The notes under the pieces: generated by a model
What the model was told of the DNA's origin: nothing
The model's database searches: none
The model's input: the letters and a program-made list of their open reading frames with translations, nothing else
Assembly: GCF_008831285.2 (NCBI RefSeq)
Contig: NC_045143.1
Span: 25,257,662 to 25,321,661, forward strand
Source: Nymphaea colorata
Taxonomy: Eukaryota; Streptophyta; Magnoliopsida; Nymphaeales; Nymphaeaceae
Reading direction: 5' to 3'
Length of the DNA: 64,000 bases
Shown: one piece after another, positions 34,296 to 45,180 of the stretch
How the letters are laid out: every line of letters starts with the position of its first letter
Numbering within the stretch: the stretch's first letter is position 1
Translations under genes and position numbers: made by a program

Positions 34296-35311
34296 TCTCC
34301 ATTGACCTGACTGACAGCTAAGAGAGAATCTCCAAAAATGCGAACTCTCTGCACTTTAAATTTGAGCAACATTTTGAGTCCTTGGATTAGGGCCTTGTAC
34401 TCTGCCATATTATGCGTGCAGGAAAAATTCAATTTGAGAGAGTAATGAATCATTTCCCTTTCTGGTGTAATGAAAAGTATCCCAATGCCTGCCCCAGCTG
34501 TGCTCTTAGATCCATCAAAGTACATCTCCCAAATCGGCTCTGGTTCAGTCGTCAGGATTTGCTCATCTGGAAAATCATCATTTGTTCTAATTTCTTCATA
34601 TAGAGGAAAATCTGCCAATTGATCTGCAATGGCTTGCCCCTTGATTGATTTTTGTGACACATATTCCAAATCATATTGCATCAGCAAAACCTGCCACTTT
34701 GCTATCCTTCCATTCAGAGATGGCTGTTCGAGGATATATTTGAGTGGATTAAGTTTGGATAAAATTTTAACTTCACAAGCCAACAGATAATGCCTTAATT
34801 TTTGACACATCCACACCAAGGATAAGCAAGTTTTTTCCATGTGCGAGTAGTTCTTTTCATACTGCACAAATGTCTTACTGATGTAATAAATGACATGTTC
34901 TATTCGACATCCTTCTTCATATTGAGTCAGAAATCCACCACAGGCTGAATCGTTAACTGTGATGTAAAGGAGTAGAGGTTCCCCTAAAATTGGAGGTTTT
35001 AAAATTGGTGGGCAAAGAAGATACTTCTTGGTCTTTTCGAATGAGGCTTGACATTCATGCCCCCATTCAAATTTGACTCCTTTCTGTAGTAAATGGTTGA
35101 AGGGTTCGCACCTCATGGCAAGATTAGATATAAACCTTCTGATTGACTGAATTCTGCCTTGCAAGCTGTGTAGCTCCTTAAGATTTGTTGGGGGTGACAT
35201 TTCGATGTTCGCCTTTGCTTTGGAAGGATCCATCTTGATTCCCTTTTTGCTGACCATAAATCCCAAAAGCTTACCGGATTCCACACCAAATACACTTTTT
35301 TGTGGATTCAA
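34238..35311 (-). CDS. Gypsy reverse transcriptase thumb, RNase H and second RNase H-like domain
   Basis: 357 residues. It opens with the reverse transcriptase C-terminus (KSVFGVESGKLLGFMVSKKGI) and then RNase H (FEKTKKYLLCPPIL, YISKTFVQYEKNYSHMEKTC). From about residue 265 a second RNase H-like domain follows: WEMYFDGSKSTAGAGIGI, then NMAEYKALIQGL with FGDSLLAV. This dual RNase H layout supports the Tat/Ogre assignment. A frameshift near 34240-34295 moves the rest of that domain into the next frame. Confidence 0.85.
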   Translation of the reverse strand: MNPQKSVFGVESGKLLGFMVSKKGIKMDPSKAKANIEMSPPTNLKELHSLQGRIQSIRRFISNLAMRCEPFNHLLQKGVKFEWGHECQASFEKTKKYLLCPPILKPPILGEPLLLYITVNDSACGGFLTQYEEGCRIEHVIYYISKTFVQYEKNYSHMEKTCLSLVWMCQKLRHYLLACEVKILSKLNPLKYILEQPSLNGRIAKWQVLLMQYDLEYVSQKSIKGQAIADQLADFPLYEEIRTNDDFPDEQILTTEPEPIWEMYFDGSKSTAGAGIGILFITPEREMIHYSLKLNFSCTHNMAEYKALIQGLKMLLKFKVQRVRIFGDSLLAVSQVNGDWQVKDQKLIPYQELAASS

Positions 35312-35380
35312 TCTAAGTTTGTATTGTAAGAGTCTATCAAAAACTTAAGAAAGAATGTTGATGTGATTCTCCCTTGTTTT

Positions 35381-36229
35381 TTACTTAATTAGTAGATCAT
35401 CTACATATGCATCCATGATTTGATGCATTTGGTCATGAAAAATAGCTGTCATAGCCCTTTGATATGTTGCCCCAGCGTTCTTCAAACCAAATGGCATTAC
35501 TGTATAGCAGAAGGTACCCCATGGTGTTGTAAATGATGTTTTGGCTTGATCTTGAGCTGCCAACTTAATTTGGTTATAACCAGAATATCCATCCATAAAG
35601 AAGAACATAGCGTGACCTGCGGTACTGTCTACCAACAAATCAATGTTTGGAAGTGGGTAGTCATCCTTTGGTGTAGCCTTATTCAAATCTCTGAAATCGA
35701 TGCAGAGCCGAATTTTGTCATTTTTCTTTGGGACTACCACAATGTTTGCTAACCATTCAGGATAGTCGATTGTTCGGATGAATCCTGCCTTTAGTAGGTC
35801 TTCCAGGCCTTCCTTAACTTGCCCCTCAAGACGAGGGTCTAGTTTCCTCAACTTTTGTTTGATTGGCTTGCATTCTGGTTTCAATGGTAGTCGATGCTCG
35901 ACTAATTTTGTATCAAGTCCTGACATGTCCTCATAAGTCCACGCAAAGGCTTCTTGATGATTTTTGAGGAAGTCTATCAACTCTTTTCTTTCTTCTGCTG
36001 AGAGACTTGTTCCAATTTGCAAAATCTTTGGACTCTCTTCCGTGCCAATGTTAATTTCCTCAATCGGATCATTAATCAGAGGTGACAGTTGATCTTGCTT
36101 TCTCATTTGGATGAACTCTGGACATTCGGCCTCAGTGAGTTCTGGATTTATCTCCTTAAAGGCTTTTGATGTTTGATCCTCAGATGCCATCCTAAAGATT
36201 GTAAAGAAGTTAGATGAAATTTGAGACAT
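35381..36229 (-). CDS. Gypsy reverse transcriptase, N-terminal and catalytic part
   Basis: 282 residues. Conserved motifs in order: EGLEDLLKAGFIR, VVVPKKNDKIRLCIDFRDLN, DYPLPNIDLLVD, FMDGYSGYNQI, MPFGLKNAGATYQRAM, and the active-site AYVDDLL near residue 275. It stops just after YVDDLLIK at a TAA/TGA-type break; the rest of the domain continues in the same frame at 35311. It is a fragment of the polyprotein. Confidence 0.9.
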   Translation of the reverse strand: MSQISSNFFTIFRMASEDQTSKAFKEINPELTEAECPEFIQMRKQDQLSPLINDPIEEINIGTEESPKILQIGTSLSAEERKELIDFLKNHQEAFAWTYEDMSGLDTKLVEHRLPLKPECKPIKQKLRKLDPRLEGQVKEGLEDLLKAGFIRTIDYPEWLANIVVVPKKNDKIRLCIDFRDLNKATPKDDYPLPNIDLLVDSTAGHAMFFFMDGYSGYNQIKLAAQDQAKTSFTTPWGTFCYTVMPFGLKNAGATYQRAMTAIFHDQMHQIMDAYVDDLLIK

Positions 36230-36340
36230 TGTATATGGAAGTAATTTGCATTTGTCATTGTATTTTTGAAGGTATTACAAAATGAAGACACTTGGTCTAT
36301 TTGAGTACAATGACGACAAAATGATTGCGGATTTGTTGAT

Positions 36341-38287
36341 TCAAATTGATGGTGAACATCCGCCTATGGTATTGCTCTTGACGAAAGGTACTGGCTTGAA
36401 ATCCTCTACATCCACTTTTTCATAGCTTTGGCATCCCAAGGCTTGAGTGCCTCGTTGTCCTGTCAAGGTAACTGGTTCCAAGATTTCATTTTCATGTTTG
36501 CCAATGCCAGTAAATGGCTGGTAGCCATGGCGTATGAGTACATCCAATCCTTTCTCATTCTGGTAGAATTTCTTGAACAACGGATGACTTTTGTAACTTG
36601 TTTCAGGTTTGGTACCCTTTTTCACCCATACCTGTTTCTTTGGTTTCTGAATGGCCAATCTGCTAAGACTTTGAGATATTTCTTCCTCTTTGTAGACTCG
36701 AATACTGGGTACCTCAATTGTATATGTTGGTACCGGAATCATTGGGTGTACAAGCCGACTTTCTCTATCCTCTACATAGATGGTTATAGAATTCCCGTTG
36801 TGAGTCCATTTGACACACTGATGTAGAGTGGAGGGAACTACATTGGTAGCATGGATCCATGGCCTGCCAAGCAACAAGTTGAAGGAGGGTTCTATATCCA
36901 CCACATGAAATAAAACTCGATGATACGTCTCAGAAATATTCAAATCTAGACATATGCATCCTAGGCATGGTTGTCCTGTCCCGTCATATCCATGGATGAA
37001 AATTGTGGATAGAGTATAGTCGGCCTGTCTTATGACCAACTCACGAGCTGTTTGTTGTGGACAGATGTTCAGGCTTGCTCCACCATCAATTAAAACGTGG
37101 GAGACTCTGGTGCCCCTTGTCTCTACCACTATGTGCAAGGCGTCATTGTGCGATGCACCTCCAGTTGGTAGATCTTTATCAGAAAATATGATCGGACTAT
37201 TTTCACATAGTTCAAAAGCCCATTCATTCCCCCTGTTAGGGCTAAACCCTCCCTTCTTGACTTCAGGTACGGGGTCCAATTCATTGAAAATGGATTCCAA
37301 TGGTTCAGGGTCGCACACTTGTGACTTCTGATCAATCTCTGTCAGATGGTCTTGTTTAACCAGTCCGGTTTGTGCATTGATGGATCCTTTATCATGTTTG
37401 AAAAGCAATCCAAAGAAATCCAGGGACGCTGTATCCCTTTTGTTTGTCACCATAATTTGACGACCTGTTGAAAATCTGACAATCGAAACTATTCCTTTGC
37501 CATGTTTAGGAAAAGGATTCTTGAGAATGTTTGGTTGTTCATTGACCTCTTTGATTATTTCTTTGTCAACTGTATCTTGCACAATATTTTTAAGTACAAG
37601 GCAGTCTTCTGTATCATGTCCTGGTGCGTGATGAAATTTGCAGAATTGCTCTTCGTTTTTCCCCATCATTGGTGGGGGGTTGGAGACTTTTGGGAGGAAC
37701 AGAGTACCTCTGTCGATTAGCATATGCATGACCTCTTCATAACTCTGTTGTAATGGGGTGAATTTTCTATCGTACCCCCATCCAGGATGTTTGTTTTTGG
37801 TGCCACTACTACTGCCACTAGCTCTGTCCATTACCCCTTTATTCTTGGGATATTCAGACTTTTCTTTCTTGAAGGCTGCAGCGTTGGCCACGATGTTGGC
37901 TGGAGCATTCTGACTTCTGCTATTCTTCTTTGTATCTTCCCTTACTTTTACCGGGATGACAGCATCAAAAGCTCCATTCTCAATTCCTACTTCAATGCAT
38001 TCTGCCCTCTCAGTGAGATCGATGAAAGACTTGATTGGAGCATTGGAAATGAGGCTCCTTAATGGTTGTGTCAAATTGTTTACGATCAATCCCAGTGCAT
38101 GGGATTGAGAGATTGGGTCTCTCATCTTGTTGCAAGAAGACCTCCACCTCTGAATAAAATCTCTCACCTTTTCACCTGGCCTCTGTTTGAGATAGCGTAA
38201 TGTGGTGATCGTTGGTGCAGTTTCACCGTTTTGAATGAACCTTTCAATGAAAAGGTTGATTAACATGTCAAAATTTTTCAATTCCAC
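36341..38287 (-). CDS. Gypsy Gag (C-terminal part) and aspartic protease
   Basis: 648 residues, in the same frame as 38348-39286. Residues 1-100 are the retrotransposon Gag domain (LKQRPGEKVRDFIQRWRS). At about 195-250 is a zinc-finger-like segment FCKFHHAPGHDTEDCLVLK, typical of Tat-type Gag. The protease lies at about 385-510, with catalytic VLIDGGASLNICP and FNLLLGRPWIH. A G-patch-like tail (LIRHGYQPFTGIGKHENEI) lies near 590-610, a feature I recall from this lineage. The frame is open throughout and closes at 36341. Confidence 0.85.
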   Translation of the reverse strand: MELKNFDMLINLFIERFIQNGETAPTITTLRYLKQRPGEKVRDFIQRWRSSCNKMRDPISQSHALGLIVNNLTQPLRSLISNAPIKSFIDLTERAECIEVGIENGAFDAVIPVKVREDTKKNSRSQNAPANIVANAAAFKKEKSEYPKNKGVMDRASGSSSGTKNKHPGWGYDRKFTPLQQSYEEVMHMLIDRGTLFLPKVSNPPPMMGKNEEQFCKFHHAPGHDTEDCLVLKNIVQDTVDKEIIKEVNEQPNILKNPFPKHGKGIVSIVRFSTGRQIMVTNKRDTASLDFFGLLFKHDKGSINAQTGLVKQDHLTEIDQKSQVCDPEPLESIFNELDPVPEVKKGGFSPNRGNEWAFELCENSPIIFSDKDLPTGGASHNDALHIVVETRGTRVSHVLIDGGASLNICPQQTARELVIRQADYTLSTIFIHGYDGTGQPCLGCICLDLNISETYHRVLFHVVDIEPSFNLLLGRPWIHATNVVPSTLHQCVKWTHNGNSITIYVEDRESRLVHPMIPVPTYTIEVPSIRVYKEEEISQSLSRLAIQKPKKQVWVKKGTKPETSYKSHPLFKKFYQNEKGLDVLIRHGYQPFTGIGKHENEILEPVTLTGQRGTQALGCQSYEKVDVEDFKPVPFVKSNTIGGCSPSI

Positions 38288-38347
38288 TGGGTTGATGTGT
38301 TCCCGATACCATTGTGCTGCAATTCCTTCTAGGCTTTTGGGGATACA

Positions 38348-39286
38348 TCAAAAGAGGGCCCTATGATTGTGGCGGAATTTGTAGCATTTAGCAAAGAACA
38401 TGGCCAAATGTGCCTTTGGGTCTCCATGTCCATCAAATTTGATAAATTTCTTGGGCAAGTTTTTTATGTGTCTGTCATTTTCGAAGCTTTCGTAGAAATC
38501 TTCGCAAGTGAAATTTCTCTTGTTCTTGCCTTTAAGTTGTACTGCATTTAACTTCTTTTCAACTTCCTGGATTTTTGTTTTCCAGGATTCTCCCTTCTTC
38601 TTTTTCTTGGGAGTTTTCGGTTCTTTCTCACTACTAGATTCTGTTGTAGCGTCTTCAGAAGAGTCTGAACTGCTTGATGAGTACTTTCTTGTTTTCTTCC
38701 CTTTCTTTTTGGCTTTTTCTGCCTGGGCTTGTTCTTCATTGAACATGATCATGTATTCCTCAAATTCTTGATAGTGACACAGGTTGACAAATTGGGAGTA
38801 TATTTCACCAAGCTCTTGTAGTTGAAGATATTGATGTCCATCTTTCTCTAGAAAATGCCAACTCTTTTTCCCTGTGAATTTACGAATCACTTCTAGAGTT
38901 TTGACTTGACCTTGGTTTACAAGGAACTGGTCTTCAATTGGACCTCTTGGGTCACCTTTTGGTTCTGGCAAACCCATAATGTTGGAGAACTCATCAAGAG
39001 TGATTGTCATTTCACCCCATGGAAACCAGAATGTGTTGGTCCTTGGGTTCCATCTTTCAGCAATTGCATGGATTAGATTGCCATTGATAGGTTGTATGGC
39101 AAGACTGACTGCTTCTTCAAGACCGCAATCCTCTAAGTGATCCGGGAATATACACCGAAAAGTTGGGTACCATGAAAGATACCACTGAGGTAGGTAGACT
39201 CCACTTGGGATGATGCGAAGTCCGGATCGGCCTTGACATGACCCAAATAGGATGTGGTCATATGGGAAGATACTTTCTGAGTCCAT
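38348..39286 (-). CDS. Gypsy ORF with plant mobile domain followed by start of Gag
   Basis: 312 residues from MDSESIFPYDH, with the last codon a TGA after HRALF. Residues about 25-130 carry plant mobile domain (PMD, PF10536-type) hallmarks: LIHAIAERWNPRTNTFWFPWGEMTITLDEF and IMGLPEPKG. These match the ERWRPETHTFHxPxGExTxTLxDV...LLGLP pattern of that family. A linker rich in Ser, Lys and Glu follows at 190-245 (SSSSSDSSEDATTESSSEKE), then the first Gag segment (KFIKFDGHGDPKAHLAMF). The TGA at 38348 lies inside Gag in frame with the next ORF, so the original product was probably a longer Gag. PMDs occur in MULE and Ty3/Gypsy transposons and in host MAIN/MAIL proteins. Confidence 0.8.
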   Translation of the reverse strand: MDSESIFPYDHILFGSCQGRSGLRIIPSGVYLPQWYLSWYPTFRCIFPDHLEDCGLEEAVSLAIQPINGNLIHAIAERWNPRTNTFWFPWGEMTITLDEFSNIMGLPEPKGDPRGPIEDQFLVNQGQVKTLEVIRKFTGKKSWHFLEKDGHQYLQLQELGEIYSQFVNLCHYQEFEEYMIMFNEEQAQAEKAKKKGKKTRKYSSSSSDSSEDATTESSSEKEPKTPKKKKKGESWKTKIQEVEKKLNAVQLKGKNKRNFTCEDFYESFENDRHIKNLPKKFIKFDGHGDPKAHLAMFFAKCYKFRHNHRALF

Positions 39287-40077
39287 CTAGACAAGAGAAG
39301 GTATTAGACTTTGACATGAATTGACCCAATAGAGACTCGAGAAGAGTTTTGACATTGAGTTTGGACATAGACTTAGGGGCAAAGTAAATCATCACATGCG
39401 TCCAAACAAGCAGTTAATGAAAAATTGATAATGCAATTCCTAGGACTCTTGCCTATATGCATTATTTTGAAAATTGGTCTTGGAACCTATGGAAAATAAA
39501 TGGGTAAATGGTTCTTTATTTATCCAAAATTTATGGTATACCTATATACCAAATTTATGGTACTAGCATTGACTCCTCCAAGGGTTTTCTAGATTTGGGC
39601 TCTCCATTTCTCCTTGTTCACCCATCGATATACCGGGACTATTGTCCGTTTCGGTACTAATGGGGGGACTTCTCAGTCCAATTGGGTGGTCCAGTTGTAA
39701 GGCTATATCTTGGACTAATGTCCTAAAAATAGCCCGGCAACATGATGACCGGGATATGATATAGGTAAGGATTTTTTTTCAAAATTCATGAGAAGATGCA
39801 AAATAGATGGCTCTATTTCATACATTCGTAAGAGATGGATTTGAAATTTTGAGAGCATACATGGGCTGCATACAATCCTTAAATTGAGGAGGGGTAGGAT
39901 AAATTGAAATGAATGAGGTTCATGAAATCTCCTCAATGTACACTACATGATGTCGGTATGCATTTTTGCGAAATTTTTTTTCTGTGCAATTGATGTCTGA
40001 CATTGGTGAAAATAACTCATATATGATCCAAATAAGTCTTTAGACAAACAATGACGGGTCCCACCGGGTGTGTCATC
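39287..40077 (-). other. Gypsy 5' leader between LTR and first ORF
   Basis: About 790 bases without an ORF. On the minus strand it begins GATGACACACCCGGTGGGAC right after the LTR. I could not match this to a tRNA 3' end with confidence, so the primer-binding site is not assigned. Confidence 0.6.
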
Positions 40078-40690
40078 TGTTCGCACCCCACTCCTTTTTC
40101 AAGGAGGTCGAAATGCGAGTCAGCAAAATTCTTTTAAAATTGGGGCTTTGAGAAAATTTTCAAGAGAAAGGGATCCGCTCGTCGGTACGAGGTCCAACCG
40201 TTCCTGCCGCCTTTAACAGGGGTAATTAGACCAAGGACTAAGGATCATTTGGATCATATACGAGTTATTGATGTAAGTCCTATATGCTTATGCATTGAGG
40301 TTTTGGATTCAAGAAGCAAAATTCATTTTTTTGAATAAATGAATTTGAATATTGGGGGTTTTCAAGTTGGTTTAAAAACCTTTGTTTTGGTGTTATTTGA
40401 AACACATAATTCTTGAGGATTTTTGAAGATTTGGAATTGAGTTCTTTGTTGTGAACTCTAGATGATGACGATCATCTTATGATAAAAATTGATTTTGAAC
40501 TCTTCTTTTGTCAAATCATGTGATTTGCAGAATTCATTCTTTTGAAAGAACATAGGTTTCAAATTGTTAGAAAACATGTTGTTTTTCAAATGCACTTTGG
40601 CCAAAAGATTATGAATGCATTGCTTGTGTTTTCTTTTGAAGTTAAGTGAGGTTTACAAATTCTGATTGCAATATGACTTGGTCACTTTTT

Positions 40691-40810
40691 GAAACTTAAA
40701 TTTGAATCACTTAATTTCTTGAGAATGTGCATGTGGTGCTATTGATTTTGAAAACTTAAATTTGAATCACTTAATTTCTTGAGAATGTGCATGTGATGCT
40801 ATTGATTTTG
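40691..40810. repeat. 60-bp tandem duplication in the Gypsy LTR
   Basis: GAAACTTAAATTTGAATCAC to GCTATTGATTTT is repeated at exactly 60 bases (40691-40750 and 40751-40810) with two differences. Confidence 0.92.
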
Positions 40811-42574
40811 AGTGAAAGTGAATGCATGAAACGAGAAGAGAAACTATATGGAACATTCCTTCTTCTCTCTCTCATAATCCCTCAAGATTCATTCATATGA
40901 AACATACATTCTTCACTCCCTCATAATCTTTCAAAGTCCGTATTGCACGTCATAGAATCTATGCATGAAGATTGATTAAAATGTAGGACTTTCTCTATAT
41001 GTGCTCATTATATGATTAAGCACATGAATTAGAGATGTAGTCCATAAGCTTGAGGCTTGACATAAAATTATCAAAATTGTGAAAATATATAAATGATGTC
41101 AAGTTAAATCTTTGAAATGGATGGGAGACGTGGAGGACATCCACTTTTGTCTCAAAATAGCTAAAAATCAGACATTGTGTTGATTTAAATAGCTGAAAAT
41201 TGTCGACATTGATTCCAATAAATATCTTGTTTCTTAGATGGAAATGACAAGTCTTTCAAATAGATTCAAATTCCAGATTTGATAGTAATGAGATCGTCAA
41301 CTCTTTTGGATGATTCTAGGATAGTTGGTATTTCAAATATGTAAACTTTGACATTCTTAAACCAATTCCTATGAAACATGATCTGATTTCAACAACATAC
41401 ATACATCTTACGTATGGATTTGCTGAAATTAAGTAAAAATGAAATGAAAATGATTCATAGTCTTGCACTAGAAAAATCAATAAAAACTGCCCATTTCCTT
41501 AAAAACCGGTTTGAAAACATGTTCCAACCTGATTTTAAGGGAGGAATGTAATTTTTGACAAGAAATCGGATACATATATGTACATATATAACAACGTATA
41601 CATATACGTACCTTACTTTTCAAAATGAAATTTTATCAAGGGACCGCATGACTCATGAATCATGATGATTCATGGTTGGGTTCTTTTATGTAGGAAGATT
41701 GAAAACTTGTTTCAAATCTTCCCCACTACCCTTGATTAATTAAATTGAAAGACATGAATCAAAATGACTGTGAATAAGAAAGAAAATAAAACAATACTCA
41801 AGCTTATTCGTCCATCATTTCGCCATGCAAGGGTGGATCACATTAATAAAAACGTATGCATCCCTTATAGGCATTTTCATCATACGTGATGTAGCAAAAT
41901 CACTCTCTCACCGTGGGATTCTCTCATAGTAGGGAGTTCAAAATGGTATTAAGTTGATTCCTTTGAAAGGGACGTGGCCTTGGGGCCCATTTCAAAATTT
42001 GACACTTGGGTTCATATTTAAGAAAAACCGACATATGCATGCATTATGCATTAACATGTACATTGAAGCGTAGGTTTCCCTTAGCTGGACATCATTCCCA
42101 GCCGTAAGCAAATGAAAATAAACCCTCCCACGAATTGCTGGAATTAAAATAAATCAACAATAAGCTAAAGTAGAAGAGAAGTGAGTTAAGATCACCTACC
42201 TTGCGGTCGGTCGGTCTTGATGTTTGTCCTTCGTCTTCACTTGTTTTCTAACTCAAGCAATCCTAAGCAAGAATCCAACCGTGGATTCAAGCTTAGCAAA
42301 ACTAGAATAAGAAATAGCTTGCTTGCTGAAATTTGGAGTGGTAAAGAGGGCTTCTCACCACGAAAATCCTAAGTACGGGTTCACTTAAGCACCCTAACTT
42401 AGCAAAATCAATGAGGAAAATAGAAGAAAGTGAAGAAGAGAATGAGAGAAAATGGGGAAGGGGGCTTGGACGAACCTCTTCTCTCTTCCTTGGCTTCTCA
42501 CTCCTAGCTCCTTGGCTGCAGCAATTTGTTAGAATGCTCCAAAATTTCGTCCTCCCCCTTGGTGGCCAAGGGGA

Positions 42575-42585
42575 GGTTTATATAG
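42575..42585 (-). promoter_or_regulatory. TATA box of the Gypsy LTR promoter
   Basis: The minus strand reads CTATATAAACC, about 800 bases inside the LTR start, followed by CTCCCCTTGGCC. This is a normal place for U3/R transcription initiation in a long LTR. Confidence 0.55.
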
Positions 42586-43384
42586 AGGAGGAGGTGGGTT
42601 CAACCACCTTCTTAACTCACATTGGGAACTTGCTTAAGACCTTGGGGACTTGTAAAACTTGGGCCAAAGTCAAAGCTCATTTGCAAGTAGTTTGACTTAA
42701 TTTGATGTAATTTGATAAATTTGGGTCAAGAAAGGTCTTAATTGAGCTAAATTGTACTTTGACTGAGTTTAGTCAAAGTGGGTTTGGTTCGGTCAAAGTC
42801 TATTTTCGTCCATTAATTGGATCATGAGACAGACTTACGTTTTGACTGTGTTGAGCCCGTGGTGACCGAACCTAGCTGGAATTGGCACCACATTTGAGTG
42901 CACCCGGGTCAAACCTACTTGGATTAAGTAGGTTAAGTGAGTTTGACCAGTCTAGTAATTACTTCCTTGAAAATGATTTTTTTTCTTTAAGGACTTGGTT
43001 AAAGAAGAGAGAGAGACACAAATGTCTCTCTTTTCCTAGGTTTCTCCTTTATTTCTTCTTGAAAATGACTTTTCTTCAATTAATTTGAGAGAAAATATTT
43101 ATTTATTATTTTTTTGACATGGAGGGGGCATGGCCCCTGGGGGGCTCTTAACCACACGTGGGTCCCACGTAGCATTTTAGACTGAATTAGATCCAATTAT
43201 TGGATCTAAGTCAAAATTTGCATTTTGCAATTGGATTTGGACTCGTAATCCTGCATTGGGATTCGTGTCTCGGGTTAAATTCACGATTTGAATCTAATTG
43301 TTCTTTAGATTCGAAATTGGCTTTGAAATTGTAAATTTTCACAATTGCTTCAATTTTGATGTGGAAAAATTTGGGGTGTTAACA

Positions 43385-44270
43385 CCAACTACTGGGTTGC
43401 TTGGTCAGGGAGTTGTCTCAGTGACTCGGCTGAGTCTGGTCTTAAATTTTTATAACATATTTTTACTATAAACCAATGAAGAAAGTTCAACATATCTATA
43501 AGTTGACAAGTATCTTCTGACAAATTCTTGTCATATGTAATATATAGATATAAAAGAGTTGGGCACAAGCAAAATGAAGGGAATGGTTTTGGTTTCTGCC
43601 AGTCATGGCATTAATTAAGATGTGACCGACGGACAGAGAGTAGCAATTTGGAGATGAGCCCCAGTCTGCCTTTCCCCGTTTTATTAGGTTTTGCCCCAAC
43701 CCTCATTTGACCTGGTCAGCCTAGTTTAACAATCATAACTAAAATAGTTTCTCAAAGTGGGAAAATATGAGAAAGGAAATAAAATGTGAAACCTGAATCT
43801 CCGGCAGACCAAATAATCAAGTCTCATTCTAACTGACATATGCCTTCTCCTTGTCAAGCTTGACAATAAGTCGACGACATTATGAACATAACACTTATAA
43901 TTCTTGCCCCATGGAGTCACAAATGCTAAGCAGCCCTAGGCAGTGGACTTTCAAAAAGGACTAGGCAGCACCTAGGCAGGCCAGAAATAGTAAAAGGGAA
44001 AAGAAAGCGGACAAGGAAGATGAAAAAGGAAGATGACGACAAGGAAAAGGGGGAAAATGAAGAGGAAGAAAGGATAGTATACTACGAAGAACTTTTTTAA
44101 GACTTACTTAACTGGACTACTAGGTACTGTAGGCCAGTCGAAAAGGTGGCCCCTCGAGGCCTTTGCACTTTTGACTACATAGCTTCTATGTCAATTCTTG
44201 GGTCAGAGAAGTGCTTTCTAATGCTTAGGTAGACAAATTACTAGTGGTTGTACCCTCTCCTACTATTCAA
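43385..44270. other. Intergenic stretch, no gene recognised
   Basis: Includes a block at 43926-44160 with repeated CTAGGCAG motifs, a short dispersed plant repeat vocabulary. No coding signal. Confidence 0.4.
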
Positions 44271-44274
44271 GCCA

Positions 44275-45180
44275 ATGTTGTAAAAATCCTATTGTAAGTC
44301 GTACCGGTCAGACCAATAGATACGTTGTATCGTAAAATATCGTAATGTATCGTATGTGTATCATAAATTTATTTTTTAATTCAAAAATAGAAAAAATAGA
44401 GAAAAATCAGATAAATCAAGAAAAATAAAAATTATGTTTTTTTAATGAAAAAAAACATGTTATACATATGGTAGGCTTAAATTATAGGTATGAGGTTACT
44501 TCACAAACATTAATAAGTGGTCATAATATCATATAACAACACAACATGAACTAAGACATCAAGAAACATAATTTATAAGATGATCTACATAATAACTCAT
44601 AAGTAAGTCAAAAGATCCATAATACAATAAAAAACCAAGTTTTACGTACACTATACATCACATTACAAGACAAAATTGTTCAATGTTAATGCAAATAACA
44701 AATGAAAACAACTTCATTCATAATCTTTATCATCTCATTCTTAGTTTCATTTTTCCTTGAAATAAACCCTCTTTATCTAAACAACAATCAATCATCCATG
44801 CATAAATCTGCCTCAAATTGACAATTTCATGGTGAAACTGATTATTCCTTTTGAAAATTGCCACAATCTTTCCCTTCTTCCACTATTAGATACGTTCAGA
44901 AATGAAGAGGGAGACAAGTTTTAAAACTTAGTTTGAAAAAGGGTGGTTTTAACCACATATTTTTCAAAATAGACATGTATCATGCAATACGGGGTGTATC
45001 GGCTTGTATCGTACGATACAGGCCACGTATCGCACAATGCATGTGATAGACATATGATACACCACCTGTTCAAATCTAAAACGATATGGTGTGTATAGTA
45101 CGATACGGCCCTGTATCGTACGATACGTACCTTCACGCATTTTTCTATAAGTATTAACCCTTACCCATGAAAGTTGTCAA
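44275..45180. mobile_element. Transposon-like block with GTATCGTACGATAC palindromes at its ends
   Basis: The left part (44310-44370) and right part (44990-45130) both carry many GTATCGTA/TACGATAC motifs around an AT-rich centre. TGTATCGTACGATACA (45005-45020) is a perfect 16-bp palindrome, and GTATCGTACGATAC recurs at 45113-45126. The layout suggests a non-autonomous DNA transposon with palindromic subterminal repeats. Exact termini and target duplication were not resolved. Confidence 0.45.

Larger units (their letters stand above)
32771..43384 (-). mobile_element. Ty3/Gypsy element of Tat/Ogre type, one LTR present, coding region degenerate
   Basis: On the minus strand the order is 5' LTR (43384-40078), leader (40077-39287), a first ORF with plant mobile domain and Gag, a long Gag-protease ORF, reverse transcriptase, RNase H, a second RNase H-like domain, and integrase ending near 32840. 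Integrase after RNase H is the Gypsy order. The extra RNase H and the very long LTR point to Tat/Ogre. The 3' LTR and polypurine tract are missing; they lie in the gap or were lost. Stops and frameshifts in every pol section show it is dead. Confidence 0.88.
40078..43384 (-). repeat. Gypsy 5' LTR, about 3.3 kb
   Basis: On the minus strand it begins TGTTAACACCCCAAATTTTT at 43384 and ends GGGGTGCGAACA at 40078, giving TGTT...AACA ends. The same right terminus occurs in the related fragment at 24631, which supports that boundary. The flank outside 43384 is CCAAC; the matching target duplication would be on the missing side. It contains a TATA-like promoter near 42580 and a 60-bp tandem duplication. 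Confidence 0.75.

Noticed and set aside
39960-40077. tRNA primer-binding site for the Gypsy element
   Set aside because: The bases next to the LTR (GATGACACACCCGG on the minus strand) could not be matched to a known plant tRNA 3' end, so I left it unassigned.
42411-42695. 94-residue plus-strand frame
   Set aside because: It runs antisense through the promoter and leader region of the Gypsy LTR and has no homologue that I know.
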